Below, in pieces: positions 17,403 through 26,459 of a stretch of DNA of 64,000 bases (the first letter of the stretch is position 1; each line of letters begins with the position of its first letter). Below the pieces are notes generated by a model. It saw only the letters and a program-made list of their open reading frames with translations, searched no databases and had not been told where the DNA came from. Origin of the DNA: Eshraghiella sp045129695 (GTDB lineage Bacteria > Bacillota > Clostridia > Lachnospirales > Lachnospiraceae); NCBI GenBank assembly GCA_045129695.1, contig JBGVJZ010000025.1, forward strand, positions 1 through 64,000, given 5' to 3'. The position numbers were made by a program, and so were the translations under genes.

Positions 17403-17759
17403 TTATTCTTCCGAAAGCCAGAAGCCTTCCTGCTTAACGATGGAAATAATACCATCCCAAACCTCTTTAAGGTCACTGATATCAATTGAATCCATATCTG
17501 CTGTAATCTCATCAAAGAATCTGATTGTGTCCTTACCTGAGAAAAACTCCATATAGCACTCACCGGATTCCGTCCAATGGGTATCAGCTACATACTTATT
17601 CATAAGTCTCTGCGGACTAAGCTTATTCTTATTATGCTTAACCCACCAGCCATTACCACTATCCTTTAAAATGATTTCCTTCATATCATTATTCTCATCG
17701 GTATAAAGCAATTTACCGTCTTCAATATGTTTAATTGATACCAAAGGATACCTCTTCAT
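17403..17759 (-). CDS. Small unknown protein, 118 aa
   Basis: I do not recognise the family. The acidic soluble protein starts MKRYPLVSIKHIEDGKLLYT and contains GNGWWVKHNKNKLSPQRLMN, with several Trp residues and no TM segment or signal peptide. A good AGGAG site precedes the start, and an intrinsic terminator follows. It seems to be a single gene between the esterase and the methyltransferase. Confidence 0.65.
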   Translation of the reverse strand: MKRYPLVSIKHIEDGKLLYTDENNDMKEIILKDSGNGWWVKHNKNKLSPQRLMNKYVADTHWTESGECYMEFFSGKDTIRFFDEITADMDSIDISDLKEVWDGIISIVKQEGFWLSEE

Positions 17760-17806
17760 GTTATCAACTCCTCTTCAATCCTGTATATTTATACTATCAG
17801 AAATAA

Positions 17807-18715
17807 TCAAAATAAACAATTATTTTTGATAAATTCATCAATAATTCCCAAAATCTGTTCAGACCAGAACTGTCTGTCACCATGATGGGCACCATCTATC
17901 TGATATAACGCAGCCTCATGTCCGTTTTCTTTCAATGCAGTGTACAACTGACAGCTCTGCCCAAAGGGAACGAGCTCATCATTACTTCCGTGAAACATTA
18001 TAACAGGTGGTAATTTTCTGCCATCAGCAACATAATTTTTTATAATAGTAGGTTCTGACAAATCCCTGCGTTCAAGTACCGGCTGACAGCCAATCAAACA
18101 GCCTTCCGGAGAATCAGCTGTCCTGTGATCCTGAGTAGACGGCTCGTCGTTCATTGTGGTTATATCAGTAGGTCCATAGAAATCTATTATTCCTCTTACA
18201 GAATAATCATTGTTTCTTGAAAATTCATCCTCTAATGACTCAACACCATTTGTTAATCCTGCCATCAAAGCTGTATACCCTCCTGAGGAATCACCCATTA
18301 CAAATATCTTATCCGCATCAACATTGTATTCCTCTGAGTGCTTTTTCATATATGTAATTCCTGCTTTTGCGTCAACCACAATTGCCGGAAATCCAGCCTC
18401 CTCAGAACCTCTGTATTCCAAAAGTGCAACTGCATAGCCTTTTACAGCCAGTAACGCTAATTGTGCCACACGTCCCTTTACATCCTGCCTATGGAAAGCA
18501 GAACCCGGTATATATACAATCAAAGGCACTTTTCCATCAGTACAAACCGGCTCAATTATCTGCAAAAATAACTTCCGGCTCCCACGCACCGCATATTCAA
18601 CATCATAATAATATGCCAATTCATAATTATCACAGACCGGATTTATAACTTGCATTCCGTCCGCCTTAATTAAGCTTTTGGGAAATTGCTCCCTTGTAAC
18701 ACTAATCGGTTCCAC
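17807..18715 (-). CDS. Alpha/beta hydrolase, BD-FAE/esterase-like
   Basis: A cytoplasmic esterase or carbohydrate deacylase of the alpha/beta hydrolase fold (about 302 aa). The oxyanion region is YIPGSAFHRQD, the nucleophile elbow GDSSGGYTA, the acid GSNDELVPFG and the catalytic His GAHHGDRQFW. Close families include acetyl-xylan and feruloyl esterases; the substrate cannot be told. No signal peptide. The start is uncertain: three GTG codons (18724, 18718, 18715) lie after GGAG, and 18715 has the best 8-nt spacing. Confidence 0.8.
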   Translation of the reverse strand: MEPISVTREQFPKSLIKADGMQVINPVCDNYELAYYYDVEYAVRGSRKLFLQIIEPVCTDGKVPLIVYIPGSAFHRQDVKGRVAQLALLAVKGYAVALLEYRGSEEAGFPAIVVDAKAGITYMKKHSEEYNVDADKIFVMGDSSGGYTALMAGLTNGVESLEDEFSRNNDYSVRGIIDFYGPTDITTMNDEPSTQDHRTADSPEGCLIGCQPVLERRDLSEPTIIKNYVADGRKLPPVIMFHGSNDELVPFGQSCQLYTALKENGHEAALYQIDGAHHGDRQFWSEQILGIIDEFIKNNCLF

Positions 18716-18740
18716 CACTAACACTCCTTTGCAACAAACT

Positions 18741-19376
18741 TTAATATCCTAATTCCTCACCCACAAGAAATACTTTAATTCTTCCTGCGTGTCCGCTTCG
18801 TCTTGTAATTACAATCTGATTACAGAAACAGTCAGGTGAAAGACAATCCCCACATCGTCCGGTCTTCCCACATGGTGTATTTCTTCCAAGTCTTACTGCA
18901 TTAGGCGGACAACTCTCGGTCTTAACTCTCTTATAAGCCGTCTCCACATCCGCTGCCACCTTATTCATTCCTGCAACAATAATTACATGCTTAGGCCCAT
19001 GTATGAGTGCTGCAAGTCTGTTTCCGTTGCCATCAATATTAACAAGCTCGCCATCAAGAGTAATTGCATTTGTACTCATAAGGAAATAATCACTAAGAAC
19101 AGTTTTTGCAAAAATCTCCCTACTCTCCTCAGGCGTCTTAGCACTCATTCTGTCAATAAGATTATATTTACCGGAATGAATCGCATCCATTAATCCGGAT
19201 TCTTTAACCGAAGCAGAACCGCCCCAGGCGATAGTTGCACCTTCTTCCATAATAGAAAGAACCTTCTCAACCAATTCAGCTGAATCCTTACAGTAAAAAC
19301 CTTCCATATTTCTTTTTGCAAGGTTATTAATAATACCTTGTGCAGTTAATTCATAAGTGTCCTTTTTAAATGACAT
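18741..19376 (-). CDS. LUD-domain (LutC/YkgG-like) protein
   Basis: A 211-aa member of the LUD (DUF162) family. The family core can be read in IAWGGSASVKESGLMDAI, STNAITLDGELVNIDGNGNR and VIIVAGMNKV. A C-terminal Cys-rich tail (CGKTGRCGDCLSPDCFC) could bind metal or an Fe-S cluster. LutA and LutB partners are absent, so lactate oxidation is not implied. The ATG at 19376 has GGAGG five nt upstream and is chosen over the one at 19388. Confidence 0.8.
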   Translation of the reverse strand: MSFKKDTYELTAQGIINNLAKRNMEGFYCKDSAELVEKVLSIMEEGATIAWGGSASVKESGLMDAIHSGKYNLIDRMSAKTPEESREIFAKTVLSDYFLMSTNAITLDGELVNIDGNGNRLAALIHGPKHVIIVAGMNKVAADVETAYKRVKTESCPPNAVRLGRNTPCGKTGRCGDCLSPDCFCNQIVITRRSGHAGRIKVFLVGEELGY

Positions 19377-19422
19377 AATTGCCTCCATATTTTCACATGT
19401 ATAATATTACGCACAATTCAAT

Positions 19423-20583
19423 TTATTTATGTTCAATCTGCAGTATGCCGATAAAAAAGCTTGAAAAAATAAGCTCTGCACCTAGTACAATCGCCGTAAA
19501 TGCCGGAATTGTAAGTCTCATGGAATTCGTAGGATTCAGTTCGCCAAAGGACATCTTTGACCATACAGTAACGGCAAGTATTGAACAAACAATTCCTGCT
19601 ATGAATAAAAGCACTCCAAGTATAATTCCCTTCTCAACCGTAAATAGCTTTGCAAAGCCTTTTGGCTTCTTCATTGGAATAAAACCCGTGCTTCTTGCAT
19701 ATGTCTCCGTATACATTGAGAACAGAAGCATATTTACTCCCAATAAAAGCATTGCACTTGAGTACAAAAGCGTCTGTATATCAAAGGTAACATTGCCAAC
19801 GGATAAAGGACCGATTGTGAGAATCACCATAAACACAAATCCCACTACAGATAAAACAAGTCCCGGATATCTGAACAGCCAGTTTGGACTATGCATTAAC
19901 AGGAATTTCAAATGTCTCCATCCATCACGCCATGTATTAAGATGTGGCGGATGACTTCTTCCATCCTTCTTCAAGGTAGTCGGAACTTCTGTAATCTTAA
20001 AATCTGACATTGTTGATTTAACAACCATCTCACTGGCATATTCCATACCTGTAGTTTTAAGATTCAGTTCTCTCATCCTTGCGGTATTGTATCCACGAAG
20101 TCCGCAATGAAAATCCTTAATCTTACTGCTATAAAATAACCTTCCGATAAAAGATAATACAGGATTACCAATATATCTGTGGCTGAAAGGCATTGCGCCC
20201 TTCTCAATTCCACCCTTGAAACGATTACCCATTACAAGGTCATATCCTTTTCGAAGTTTCTCTACAAAAGGCATTAAATGCAGAAAGTCGTAACTGTCAT
20301 CAGAATCTCCCATAATAACATATTTACCAAGTGCAGCATTGCAGCCTCCAATCAAAGCAGCACCATAGCCCTTTACAGGTATGTCCACAACTCTTGCGCC
20401 ATTTCTTCTTGCGATATCCTGCGACCCATCAGTACTTCCATTATCAGCAATAAGCACTTCTCCGTTCACATTGTTATCCTTCAAAAAAGTCTGAGCCTTC
20501 TGAATACATATTTCCAATGTCTCAGCTTCATTAAGGCAAGGCATTAAGATTGTAAGCTCATACTGAAATCCTTCGTTACTCAT
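19423..20583 (-). CDS. Membrane glycosyltransferase family 2 (DPM1-like)
   Basis: A 386-aa GT2 enzyme. The N-terminal GT-A domain has LTILMPCLNEAETLEICIQK, the ADNGSTDGS motif and the metal-binding MGDSDDSYDF. From about residue 230 there are four hydrophobic helices, typical of enzymes that make or use polyprenyl-phosphate sugars. The ATG at 20583 overlaps the 3' end of the acetyltransferase gene by 8 nt, so the two are coupled. It ends the LicD-acetyltransferase-GT2 set, which suggests cell-surface glycan work. Confidence 0.85.
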   Translation of the reverse strand: MSNEGFQYELTILMPCLNEAETLEICIQKAQTFLKDNNVNGEVLIADNGSTDGSQDIARRNGARVVDIPVKGYGAALIGGCNAALGKYVIMGDSDDSYDFLHLMPFVEKLRKGYDLVMGNRFKGGIEKGAMPFSHRYIGNPVLSFIGRLFYSSKIKDFHCGLRGYNTARMRELNLKTTGMEYASEMVVKSTMSDFKITEVPTTLKKDGRSHPPHLNTWRDGWRHLKFLLMHSPNWLFRYPGLVLSVVGFVFMVILTIGPLSVGNVTFDIQTLLYSSAMLLLGVNMLLFSMYTETYARSTGFIPMKKPKGFAKLFTVEKGIILGVLLFIAGIVCSILAVTVWSKMSFGELNPTNSMRLTIPAFTAIVLGAELIFSSFFIGILQIEHK

Positions 20584-21214
20584 TATCAGACCTCTCTTTC
20601 CTGTTAATATTCTCCCATGCTTCCAAATCAAACTCTTTGTTCCTGAAATAATATTTCCTGTCCTCTTCTGTAATAGGTCGAATTACCCTGCATGGATTAC
20701 CTGCTGCTACGCACCAGTCCGGAATATCTCTGGTAACAACACTTCCTGCACCGATTACTACATTGCTTCCGATATGTACTCCCGGAACTATAACGGTGCT
20801 TCCGCCAATCCATACATTATCCCCAATCGTTACACTCGCGCCATATTCATACAAACTGTTTCTGGAATCCGGATGAATCGGATGACCTGCTGTATATATG
20901 GAAACATTCGGAGCCATAAAACAATTCTCACCGATGATAACCTTAGCTACATCAAGAATTGTGCAATTAAAATTTGCATAAAAATTTCTGCCAACCTCAA
21001 TATTAAATCCATAATCACAATAAAAAGGAGGTGTAACAAAGGCATTCTCCGATTTTCCGAAAAGCTTTCTGACTATTTCACTTATTTTCTCAAACTCCGA
21101 AAAATCTGTCTGATTCAATTCATATATCAGCTTCTTAGATCTACGTTGCTGTTCCATTACTGACGAATCACAAATATATGCCATTTCAGCCTGTCTGCGT
21201 TCTATATTATTCAT
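20576..21214 (-). CDS. Sugar O-acetyltransferase (maltose/galactoside acetyltransferase-like)
   Basis: A 212-aa left-handed beta-helix (hexapeptide repeat) acetyltransferase. The N-terminal MAT domain includes MNNIERRQAEMAYICDSSVM. The helix has FYCDYGFNIEVGRNFYANFN, the catalytic-His region TAGHPIHPDSR and NVWIGGSTVIVPGVHIGSN. It would transfer acetyl from acetyl-CoA to a sugar. Start at 21214 fits GTGGAG upstream. It lies between licD-like and GT2 genes. Confidence 0.87.
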   Translation of the reverse strand: MNNIERRQAEMAYICDSSVMEQQRRSKKLIYELNQTDFSEFEKISEIVRKLFGKSENAFVTPPFYCDYGFNIEVGRNFYANFNCTILDVAKVIIGENCFMAPNVSIYTAGHPIHPDSRNSLYEYGASVTIGDNVWIGGSTVIVPGVHIGSNVVIGAGSVVTRDIPDWCVAAGNPCRVIRPITEEDRKYYFRNKEFDLEAWENINRKERSDNE

Positions 21215-21227
21215 TGTACTTACTCCA

Positions 21228-22088
21228 CTAATCAATGTTATTATAGGGTCCAAAATCCAATTCATAAGGATAATGGGTTTTTCTTCTCTCAACAGGTGGC
21301 GGTGTCATATAGTCACCATACATCTTTGTAAGAAGCTCCTCCAGATTATTTGGAAACGGAAGTGTAATATCCTCAAAAGTCAGTTCTCTCAATGGATATA
21401 TCTCATCCTTTGAAAAGGTATTTGTATATGGAAGAGGGTCGCAGAAATACGCCATCCTCTTAGTTTCTCTGTTATTATATCTCTGATTGGCTTTTTCTCT
21501 TCTTCTTACCAGCCACTTCTTGGATATATGAAAAAATTTCATAATATGGTGAGTTGCAATGCAGGCTCCTGTAACAATTTTTGCAAGAAATCCATGCACA
21601 TACAGATACGGTCTTGGCATAATCCTGAGAATCAGAAGCTTGCCCCAGAACCATGCAGTCCACATCTGCCAGTGATAAGCAAACCAACCGTCAGCAGCAT
21701 TGTCAAGCGCATACAAATCCAGAAAGATTCCCCAAGGGCAGTCAACATCTTTCATGACCTGCTCCCTGAAAACAGTTCCACGAAGACATAATCTGGTTGT
21801 TGCCAGAGGATAATTTTCATCCGTATCAGTATTAAGCACATAATACTTGTCTCCCATTTCCTCCTGAACAATTTTAAGAAACTTCTCATAATCTGCTCTT
21901 GGCATGGAAATATCTATGTCATCATCCCAAGGTATATAGCCTTTATGTCGTAATGCACCTATTCCGGTTCCTGCATAACCAAAATATATAAGATTATGCT
22001 CCTTGCAGATTTTTACAAAATCCCTAACAATATCCATTTCTATGTGCTGAAGCTTACTAAGCACTTCAGGTTCATAAAACTCAGGCAT
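21228..22088 (-). CDS. LicD-family phosphotransferase
   Basis: A 286-aa LicD-type enzyme; the family transfers phosphocholine or similar groups from CDP donors to surface glycans. The nucleotidyltransferase-like motif GTGIGALRHKGYIPWDDDID and the following PRADYEKFL are diagnostic. The AGGAGG site (22112-22117) is 23 nt from the ATG, with a TACGCC/GGCGTA hairpin (22096-22110) between them. It starts a likely three-gene set with the acetyltransferase and GT2. Upstream on the same strand lie genes that could make an activated amino-alcohol. Confidence 0.88.
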   Translation of the reverse strand: MPEFYEPEVLSKLQHIEMDIVRDFVKICKEHNLIYFGYAGTGIGALRHKGYIPWDDDIDISMPRADYEKFLKIVQEEMGDKYYVLNTDTDENYPLATTRLCLRGTVFREQVMKDVDCPWGIFLDLYALDNAADGWFAYHWQMWTAWFWGKLLILRIMPRPYLYVHGFLAKIVTGACIATHHIMKFFHISKKWLVRRREKANQRYNNRETKRMAYFCDPLPYTNTFSKDEIYPLRELTFEDITLPFPNNLEELLTKMYGDYMTPPPVERRKTHYPYELDFGPYNNID

Positions 22089-22165
22089 AACTCTCTACGC
22101 CAAAGGCGTATCCTCCTAAAATAATTATAACTGTATTTTTACAATCTATTCAGACAGAGTTCTTT

Positions 22166-22951
22166 CTAACCCTGTGTATAATGCGCAAGAAACTGTTTAG
22201 TTCTCTCCTCCTGCGGATTTTCAATTACATCCACCGGATTTCCCTGCTCAACAATCTGACCGCCGTCCATAAAAATAACATGACTGGAAACATCCCTTGC
22301 AAAGCTCATTTCATGAGTAACAATAACCATGGTCGTATTTTTATCTGCAAGCTCCTTAATTACCTTAAGAACCTCACCGGTAAGTTCAGGGTCAAGTGCA
22401 GATGTCGGTTCATCAAAGCACAGAATATCCGGCTTCATTGCCAAAGCTCTTGCAATTGCTACACGCTGACACTGTCCCCCTGATAACTGATGAGGATAGT
22501 TATTCATTCTGTCTGCAAGTCCCATCTGCGTAAGCAGAGCTTCTGCCTCAGCCTTAATTTCATCATTGATTTTTTTCCTTCTCTGTTTATAATCCGGACG
22601 TTCTTTTGCGAGAAGTTCTTTTGCAAGCATTACATTCTTAAGAGCCGTATATTGCGGAAAAAGATTAAATGACTGAAACACCAGACCGAAATGCAGTCTC
22701 TTCCTGCGAATCTCAGATTCCCTTAATGTATTTTTATCATTTGCATCAAAAAGAACCTCTCCATTAACTTTAATCATTCCGCCATCTGCTCTCTCAAGAA
22801 AATTAAGACAGCGAAGGAGGGTTGTTTTGCCGCTTCCTGATGAACCGATAATCGACACTACCTGCCCTTTTTCAAGCGAAAAACTGATATCCTTCAAAAC
22901 CTCTGTTTTGCCAAATGATTTCTGAATATGTTCGACCTCTAAAATCGGCAT
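22166..22951 (-). CDS. Polar amino acid ABC transporter, ATP-binding protein
   Basis: A 261-aa ABC ATPase of the GlnQ/HisP type. Walker A is GSSGSGKTT, the signature LSGGQCQRVAIARALAM, Walker B ILCFDEPTSALDPEL, and the switch His is in VIVTHEMSF. It pairs with the permease 12 nt upstream and the lipoprotein beyond it, an import system whose exact amino acid is unknown. Confidence 0.93.
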   Translation of the reverse strand: MPILEVEHIQKSFGKTEVLKDISFSLEKGQVVSIIGSSGSGKTTLLRCLNFLERADGGMIKVNGEVLFDANDKNTLRESEIRRKRLHFGLVFQSFNLFPQYTALKNVMLAKELLAKERPDYKQRRKKINDEIKAEAEALLTQMGLADRMNNYPHQLSGGQCQRVAIARALAMKPDILCFDEPTSALDPELTGEVLKVIKELADKNTTMVIVTHEMSFARDVSSHVIFMDGGQIVEQGNPVDVIENPQEERTKQFLAHYTQG

Positions 22952-22963
22952 TATTTTCTCCTC

Positions 22964-23659
22964 CTATCTGAAATATTCAAGTTTCTTCTCAAGCTTGCCC
23001 AAAAGAACGGTTAAAATACCATTGAAAATCAGGTAATAAACTGCAGTGAAGAAAAGTGGCCATATAACACCTGAAATTCCCTGTGAGCCCTTCATAAATG
23101 CCTGTCCAGCCCATATAATCTCCTGCAATGCAATAATCCTTGCAAGTGATGTATCCTTAACAAGGGTGATAATCTCATTGGACATAGGTGGTATTATTCT
23201 TTTTATCATCTGAAGGAGTTTTACCTTAAAAAATATCTGACTTTTTGTCATACCAAGCACAAGCCCTGCTTCTTCCTGACCACCGGGTACTCCCTGTATT
23301 CCGCCACGATATATTTCAGAAAAATAACATGAATAGTTAATTATAAAAGCAAGTGAAGCCGCCATAAATCTTCCGGTTTCTCCACTACCCCAGATAGGAT
23401 TCTTGAGAACAAGTCCCGGAAAATAGAAAATAATGAGAAGCTGAATCATCAACGGTGTCCCTCTTATAATTGTTACAAAAAGCCTGGTTACAAAGCTAAG
23501 AGGCTTGAATTTGGACATTGAGCCGAAGGATATAATGAGTCCTAACGGTAATGCTCCAATCAATGTAACAACAAATAATTTTAGGGTCTGGAGAAAACCC
23601 ATATTCAACGATTTAATTACTATTGGCAGCTGCTCAAGAAATTCTTTAAAAACATCCAT
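22964..23659 (-). CDS. Polar amino acid ABC transporter, permease
   Basis: A 231-aa HisM/GlnP-family permease with about five TM segments. The cytoplasmic EAA-type loop reads GGQEEAGLVLGMTKSQIFFK, followed by LLQMIKRIIPPMSNEIITLV. Start preceded by AAAGGGATT. A hairpin lies between it and the binding-protein gene, which would lower permease expression relative to the binding protein. Confidence 0.92.
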   Translation of the reverse strand: MDVFKEFLEQLPIVIKSLNMGFLQTLKLFVVTLIGALPLGLIISFGSMSKFKPLSFVTRLFVTIIRGTPLMIQLLIIFYFPGLVLKNPIWGSGETGRFMAASLAFIINYSCYFSEIYRGGIQGVPGGQEEAGLVLGMTKSQIFFKVKLLQMIKRIIPPMSNEIITLVKDTSLARIIALQEIIWAGQAFMKGSQGISGVIWPLFFTAVYYLIFNGILTVLLGKLEKKLEYFR

Positions 23660-23702
23660 TGTAATCCCTTTCCATTATATAAAAATATATTTCACGCAAT
23701 AA

Positions 23703-23724
23703 AGAGTTCCGCTTGCGGAACTCT
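23703..23724 (-). terminator. Intercistronic hairpin in the ABC operon
   Basis: A perfect 10-bp inverted repeat, AGAGTTCCGC-TT-GCGGAACTCT, in the gap between the binding-protein and permease genes. On the minus strand it is followed by TTTATTG, a poor T-tract. It is best read as a partial terminator or mRNA-stabilising hairpin that keeps the binding protein in excess. Confidence 0.55.
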
Positions 23725-23756
23725 CTATACCGTTATATGCCTTAAGTTCTGTAGCA

Positions 23757-24557
23757 CTACTGTTCAACAACAGATTTCTGAACATTATATTTCTCAGCAC
23801 ACTCCAACATGCTTCCATCTTCATAACTCTCTTCAAAGAAATCATTAAGCGCTTCAACAAGATTAGAACCTTTACGGAATCCTACACCATACTCTTCTGT
23901 ATTAAGCTCAATTGTATATGTAAGATTGTTGTAACTTGTTCCCGGACCAACCATAGCTTTTGCCATTAACGAATCAACAATTGCAGCTTCAGAAGTTCCT
24001 GCTGAAACCTCCATAAGCGCATCCGCCTGTGTTAAGACCTCTGTATATTCAAGCTTCAAATATTCTGCCAAATCTTTAGCTGCACTTCCTGCTTCAACTG
24101 CAAACTTAAGATCTGAAATACTTTCTGCCGTCTGATATTTTACTGCAATTCCTGCAGGTACTATTACAATCTGTGCGTTAGAGCAATATGCATTTGAACA
24201 ATCCATTGCTGAAAGTACTTCGTCTGTCAATGTCATCCCGTTCCATACACAGTCAATTGTCTTTGATTCGAGTTCAAGAGCTTTGTTATCCCAGTCAATC
24301 AAAACAAATTCGACCTCAACACCGAGGCTCTCTGCAAATGCAGTTGCCATATCCGCATCAAAACCAATCCAGTTTCCGTCATCATCCTTGTAATCCATCG
24401 GAGCAAATTCGGTAATTCCTACCACCAATGTTCCTTTGTCCTTAACATAGTCCAAATCAGAATCAGATGAAAGACCAATATTGCCACTCATATAAATACA
24501 TCCTGATGTTGACAATCCCATAACCAATGCAAGTAAAACCACCAAAATCTTCTTCAT
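23757..24557 (-). CDS. Amino acid ABC transporter, substrate-binding lipoprotein
   Basis: A 266-aa family 3 solute-binding protein. The N-terminal signal MKKILVVLLALVMGLSTSGC carries a lipobox-like Cys at residue 20 (non-standard T at -3). The mature part has GTLVVGITEFAPMDYKDDDG and WIGFDADMATAFAESLGV, the amino-acid-binding fold. It is first in the operon and has its own promoter at 24600-24628. Confidence 0.92.
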   Translation of the reverse strand: MKKILVVLLALVMGLSTSGCIYMSGNIGLSSDSDLDYVKDKGTLVVGITEFAPMDYKDDDGNWIGFDADMATAFAESLGVEVEFVLIDWDNKALELESKTIDCVWNGMTLTDEVLSAMDCSNAYCSNAQIVIVPAGIAVKYQTAESISDLKFAVEAGSAAKDLAEYLKLEYTEVLTQADALMEVSAGTSEAAIVDSLMAKAMVGPGTSYNNLTYTIELNTEEYGVGFRKGSNLVEALNDFFEESYEDGSMLECAEKYNVQKSVVEQ

Positions 24558-24599
24558 AAAGTAATCCTCCTAAATACAACTATCCTATAATACTATAGT

Positions 24600-24628
24600 A
24601 GATTATCATTTTATCAAAGTAAAGTCAA
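24600..24628 (-). promoter_or_regulatory. Promoter of the amino acid transporter operon
   Basis: On the minus strand, TTGACT (24623-24628) and TAATCT (24600-24605) are 17 nt apart. The -35 box overlaps the stop codon region of the upstream fusion gene, so the transporter has its own start of transcription. Confidence 0.5.
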
Positions 24629-26439
24629 TCAAAGATTTCCCGCAAAGCCTTAATCATTATTGCGTTTTCTTCTTCATTCTTAACTGATAATCTGATATAA
24701 TTGCCCCCATCAAGTCCGTCTTTTCTGGAAAGGTCTTTTATCAGAATATTATATTTATTAAGCATTACATCCGCTAACTGTGTTGAGGTTATGTCAGATT
24801 TAATACGGCACATAACATAGTTAGCCTGTGACGGATATACATGAAGCTGTTTAATACTCTGGAGCTGTTCAATATAGTCATCCCTGACCACTTTGATATG
24901 CTCCATAGCCTCCTCGTAATCCTCCTTGTACTTCTCTATTATCTGCATATAGTACTCAGCAAAGGAGTTAATGTTCCAGATTGCGACATCCTTCTTCATG
25001 AAGGCAATTCTGTCCTTATCAGAAGAAACAATTATTCCAAGTCTTAAGCCGGCAACACCAAATGACTTGGAAATACTCTTTAATACAATAAGGTTCGGAT
25101 TATCCTCAAGAATCTCATTACTTATTAAAGTATGTTTCTCACTGTCCTTTGCAAAATCAATAAACGACTCATCAACAACTAATAATGTGTTCCTTACTGC
25201 TGCCCATTTCGCCAATTCCAAAATATCCGGTTTTTTGATAAAATTACCTGATGGATTGTCAGGATTAATAAGGACAATTGCTTCCACATGATTTATTTCA
25301 TAGAAATCCATCAAGTCCTTAACTGTATAGTTGAAATCATTTTCTTTAACATAATAAGGAACTATATCCTCCACTTTCTTTCTGTGTGAATATTCCTCAA
25401 ATGTAGGATAAATCGTTCCGATTCTTCCATGAAGGTTTTCCATTAATGATTTAATTAATTCCGCGGTGCCGTTTCCAACACATACATACTCAGGAAGAAT
25501 GTCAAAATATTTACCTGCAAGAAGACTGTTAACTCCCATTCCCGACGGATATTCACGAATAAGAGTCTCAAAATTAGCCTTCATCTCATTCATAAATCTG
25601 ACATTCGGAAAATAAGGATTAACCAGATAACAGAAATCATGCATTGCAGGATATCTCCAATATCCTCCGAAACGTCGTGAATATTTATTAACTTTATCTA
25701 TTCCTTCAGCAAAAATTGATTCTGCAATATCCACATCCTGAATATCATTAATCTCATACCATCTCTCATCAGAAACCACCAAAGCAGGAATTGAAGTCTT
25801 ATGCCCCATAGTAACAACCTTCAGCGCTGACTCATATACTGACGAATCGCCCCATGCCTTAATGTATGCCTCCATTAAAGGCATATATTTTTTCTCAATA
25901 AATTCTCTGCTGAATTTGTATATGCTTACAGTCTTGTAATATTCATTAATATTATTCATATCATATGAATGATTATCAATAAATTCCGTAATATTATTTC
26001 TGACATCCAGCTTAACAATTGTGCCATCCATCCAAGGCTCAGGTCTTGCAACAAAAGTCACACAGTCATTCTCATTCTTAACCAAGGTCTCAACCATTGA
26101 ACCATCAAAAATAATATCGGATTCCAGAACAATAGTATCATCCTGAACAAGATAATCCTTTGTCAGCCAAAGAGAATAGATGTTGTTCGTCTCACCAAAG
26201 CGGTCATTATTAACAAAAACAACTTCTGATCTAATATCAAGCTTCTCAACATACTCCTTAAGGACATCTCCCTTGTAACCGGTAACAATAATAATTCTGT
26301 CCATTCCGGCTTTACAAAGATTCTCCATGGCTCTCTCTATTAATGTCCTGCCATTAATCTCAACCATACATTTAGTATGATTCTTTGTTAACTCTTTAAG
26401 TCTTTTTCCGACTCCGGCAGCGAGAATCACTGTCTGCAT
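24625..26439 (-). CDS. Fusion: sugar-type nucleotidyltransferase + HisC/CobD-like PLP enzyme
   Basis: A 604-aa two-domain enzyme. Residues 1 to about 240 are a nucleotidyltransferase with MQTVILAAGVGKRLKELTKN, a substrate Lys in KCMVEINGRTLI and metal-binding D108 in LESDII, like LicC cytidylyltransferases. Residues about 265-604 are a fold-type I PLP enzyme with NPDNPSG (392-398), DESFIDF (423-429) and Schiff-base K458 in SISKSFGVAGLRLG. DESFIDF is typical of HisC and of the threonine-phosphate decarboxylase CobD. A plausible job is making an amino-alcohol phosphate and activating it to a CDP form; that is inference. It lies in one operon with a second nucleotidyltransferase and a HAD phosphatase. 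Confidence 0.85.
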   Translation of the reverse strand: MQTVILAAGVGKRLKELTKNHTKCMVEINGRTLIERAMENLCKAGMDRIIIVTGYKGDVLKEYVEKLDIRSEVVFVNNDRFGETNNIYSLWLTKDYLVQDDTIVLESDIIFDGSMVETLVKNENDCVTFVARPEPWMDGTIVKLDVRNNITEFIDNHSYDMNNINEYYKTVSIYKFSREFIEKKYMPLMEAYIKAWGDSSVYESALKVVTMGHKTSIPALVVSDERWYEINDIQDVDIAESIFAEGIDKVNKYSRRFGGYWRYPAMHDFCYLVNPYFPNVRFMNEMKANFETLIREYPSGMGVNSLLAGKYFDILPEYVCVGNGTAELIKSLMENLHGRIGTIYPTFEEYSHRKKVEDIVPYYVKENDFNYTVKDLMDFYEINHVEAIVLINPDNPSGNFIKKPDILELAKWAAVRNTLLVVDESFIDFAKDSEKHTLISNEILEDNPNLIVLKSISKSFGVAGLRLGIIVSSDKDRIAFMKKDVAIWNINSFAEYYMQIIEKYKEDYEEAMEHIKVVRDDYIEQLQSIKQLHVYPSQANYVMCRIKSDITSTQLADVMLNKYNILIKDLSRKDGLDGGNYIRLSVKNEEENAIMIKALREIFD

Positions 26440-26459
26440 ATCCTTATCCCTCCAAACTG

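Noticed and set aside
19379..19954. A 191-codon plus-strand frame
   Set aside because: It lies opposite the C-terminal membrane part of the GT2 gene, with no binding site and no family features.
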